This document shows, piece by piece, positions 62,829 through 64,000 of a stretch of DNA of 64,000 nucleotides. This DNA comes from Pirellula staleyi DSM 6068 (GTDB lineage Bacteria; Planctomycetota; Planctomycetia; Pirellulales; Pirellulaceae), in the NCBI GenBank assembly GCA_945875845.1, contig CAMCMB010000005.1, forward strand, positions 62,001 through 126,000, written 5' to 3'. The translations under genes and the position numbers were made by a program. Below the pieces are notes generated by a model. It saw only the letters and a program-made list of their open reading frames with translations, was not told where the DNA came from and did no database searches. Position 1 is the first letter of the stretch; each line of letters starts with the position of its first letter.

Positions 62829-64000
62829 ATGCACGACTTGGACCTGTTGATGACCATCGCCGGTGGATTGGGGGCAGCTCTCATCCTGGGCTATTTCTCG
62901 CACCGTCTGGGGTTGTCTCCCATTGTGGGTTACCTGCTCGCCGGAGTTGTGGTTGGCCCATTCACTCCTGGATTTGTTGCCAATGCTGAAATCGCGGACC
63001 AACTGGCAGAGTTTGGGGTGATTTTATTGATGTTCGGGGTGGGACTTCACTTGGATGTCCAGGAGTTGATGCGTGTTCGGCGCATTGCCGTACCAGGCGC
63101 AATCATTCAATGTGCCATTTCTTTCTCCGCAGGGCTGATTGTCGCGAAAATGTTTGGCTGGGATTGGAATGCCTCGATTGTTTTTGCCCTCGCCCTTTCG
63201 CTTGCTAGTACGGTGGTTGTCACTCGAGTTCTCGCGAACGCCAACGAACTGCAGACACAGGTTGGCAATATCGCGATTGGCTGGCTCATCGTTCAGGATG
63301 TATTGGCAGTCCTGAGTCTTGTACTTCTCCCCTCCTTTGCAGGCAATCAACCATTCAACCTGTTGAGCGTCACGATGGCCCTCTTTTGGGCTGCCATTAA
63401 AATGGCGGTGGTTGTGGTTGCAATAACTTTGCTTGGAGGCCAACTCATACCTCGTATACTTCAACATGTTGCGGCAACCAAATCGAGAGAGCTGTTTACG
63501 TTGACGATCTTGGTCCTCGTCCTCGGAATCGCCTTGACATCCGCCAGGTTATTCGGGATTTCGATGGCATTGGGTGCATTTCTTGCAGGGGTCGTCGTGG
63601 GGCGTTCTGATTTTAGTCTCCGGGCCGCATCCGATGCGTTACCGATGCAAGATGCTTTTGCGGTACTCTTCTTTGTCTCCGTGGGAATGCTCTTTGACCC
63701 AATCGTTTTGGTTCAGTCCAAGTTATTGCTCGTTTCGACGTTGATGATTGTCATGATCGTTACACCTCTCTCGTGCGTGTTGATCATGCTGGTTCTTGGT
63801 CAGCCTATGCGATTGTCATTGCGGGTTGCAACGTCGTTCACTCAAATCGGCGAATTCTCATTTATCATTGCGACTCTTGCGCGACAAATGGACATTCTGC
63901 CCGCCGAAGCGATGAATGTACTGGTGACCGTTTCGATCCTTTCCATTTCCTGCTCACCCATGTTTCAAACGTTGGTGCATCCCATCCAAACCGGACTGCG
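62829..64000 (+). CDS. CPA2-type cation:proton antiporter (KefB-like), 5' part
   Basis: From the ATG at 62829 the frame is open to the window end (390 codons). MHDLDLLMTIAGGLGAALILGYFSHRLGLSPIVGYLLAGVVVGPFTP is the typical N-terminus of KefB/KefC-like transporters. FGVILLMFGVGLHL, ALALSLASTVVVTRVLAN, VGNIAIGWLIVQDVLAVLSLVLLP (with the QD motif of the ion-binding site) and LGAFLAGVVVGRSDF are present, then GEFSFIIATLA. TrkA/RCK domains, if any, would be beyond the window. The gene follows a sulfatase pseudogene on the other strand. No Shine-Dalgarno was seen. Confidence 0.9.
   Translation, partial: MHDLDLLMTIAGGLGAALILGYFSHRLGLSPIVGYLLAGVVVGPFTPGFVANAEIADQLAEFGVILLMFGVGLHLDVQELMRVRRIAVPGAIIQCAISFSAGLIVAKMFGWDWNASIVFALALSLASTVVVTRVLANANELQTQVGNIAIGWLIVQDVLAVLSLVLLPSFAGNQPFNLLSVTMALFWAAIKMAVVVVAITLLGGQLIPRILQHVAATKSRELFTLTILVLVLGIALTSARLFGISMALGAFLAGVVVGRSDFSLRAASDALPMQDAFAVLFFVSVGMLFDPIVLVQSKLLLVSTLMIVMIVTPLSCVLIMLVLGQPMRLSLRVATSFTQIGEFSFIIATLARQMDILPAEAMNVLVTVSILSISCSPMFQTLVHPIQTGL

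Noticed and set aside
1-64000. tRNA, rRNA or CRISPR genes
   Set aside because: None was recognised by eye in the intergenic regions; short RNA genes could be missed without a covariance-model search.

Overview
The window looks like a chromosomal segment of a planctomycete of the Pirellulaceae / Rhodopirellula type. I infer this from content only: exported sulfatases, a YTV-repeat protein (a motif family described from Rhodopirellula baltica), a BBP2-like porin with a Cys-rich head, very large pseudopilin-like proteins with D-x-D-x-DG motifs, SMUG1-type uracil-DNA glycosylase, Tat-exported TIM-barrel proteins, and many dispersed hairpin repeats. Coding density is high, and genes sit in short operons with ATGA overlaps.

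Layout. 1-4.3 kb: 3' end of a sodium:solute symporter, two sulfatases and an ABM-domain protein on the + strand. 4.4-6.7 kb: two arrays of hairpin repeats around a RAYT-like HUH (Y1) transposase relative. 6.7-27.7 kb: a ten-gene minus-strand type IV pilus / type II secretion-like operon, read in the order GspE-type ATPase, PilT, second GspE/PilB-type ATPase, GspF, GspG-like, two further pseudopilins, PilV/GspI-like, giant GspK-like and GspJ/PilW-like. No secretin, GspL/M or obvious active prepilin peptidase lies in it; an A24-like peptidase relative is at 58.4 kb. 28.2-29.7 kb: a TIM-barrel epimerase and a third, inverted copy of the hairpin array. 29.7-37.5 kb: a secreted four-repeat protein, a ceramidase, thymidine phosphorylase, an HtrA-type protease and the YTV-repeat protein. 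37.7-42.0 kb: aconitase and a CobA-HemD fusion. 42.0-48.8 kb: a minus-strand MoxR / DUF58 / DUF4350-like / DUF4129-like membrane cluster. 48.8-50.1 kb: DAHP synthase with what looks like a complete Phe/Tyr transcription attenuator. 50.1-62.8 kb: a hydrolase, a Tat-exported unknown, SMUG1, a porin, an iron-type alcohol dehydrogenase, a sialate O-acetylesterase, the A24-like protein, a secreted unknown, HolA and a sulfatase pseudogene. 62.8 kb to the end: the 5' part of a CPA2-type cation:proton antiporter.

The two most interesting items are regulatory or structural. First, upstream of the DAHP synthase gene there is a promoter, a 27-codon reading frame containing F-P-F-Y-Y-F, a mutually exclusive antiterminator pairing and a perfect intrinsic terminator, with no other + strand gene for that terminator to serve. 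Second, the hairpins flanking the RAYT-like gene have different stems that each stay paired while sharing one CTTG(T/C) loop, and a detached inverted array lies 23 kb away. All calls come from reading the sequence by eye; no database search or folding calculation was run.
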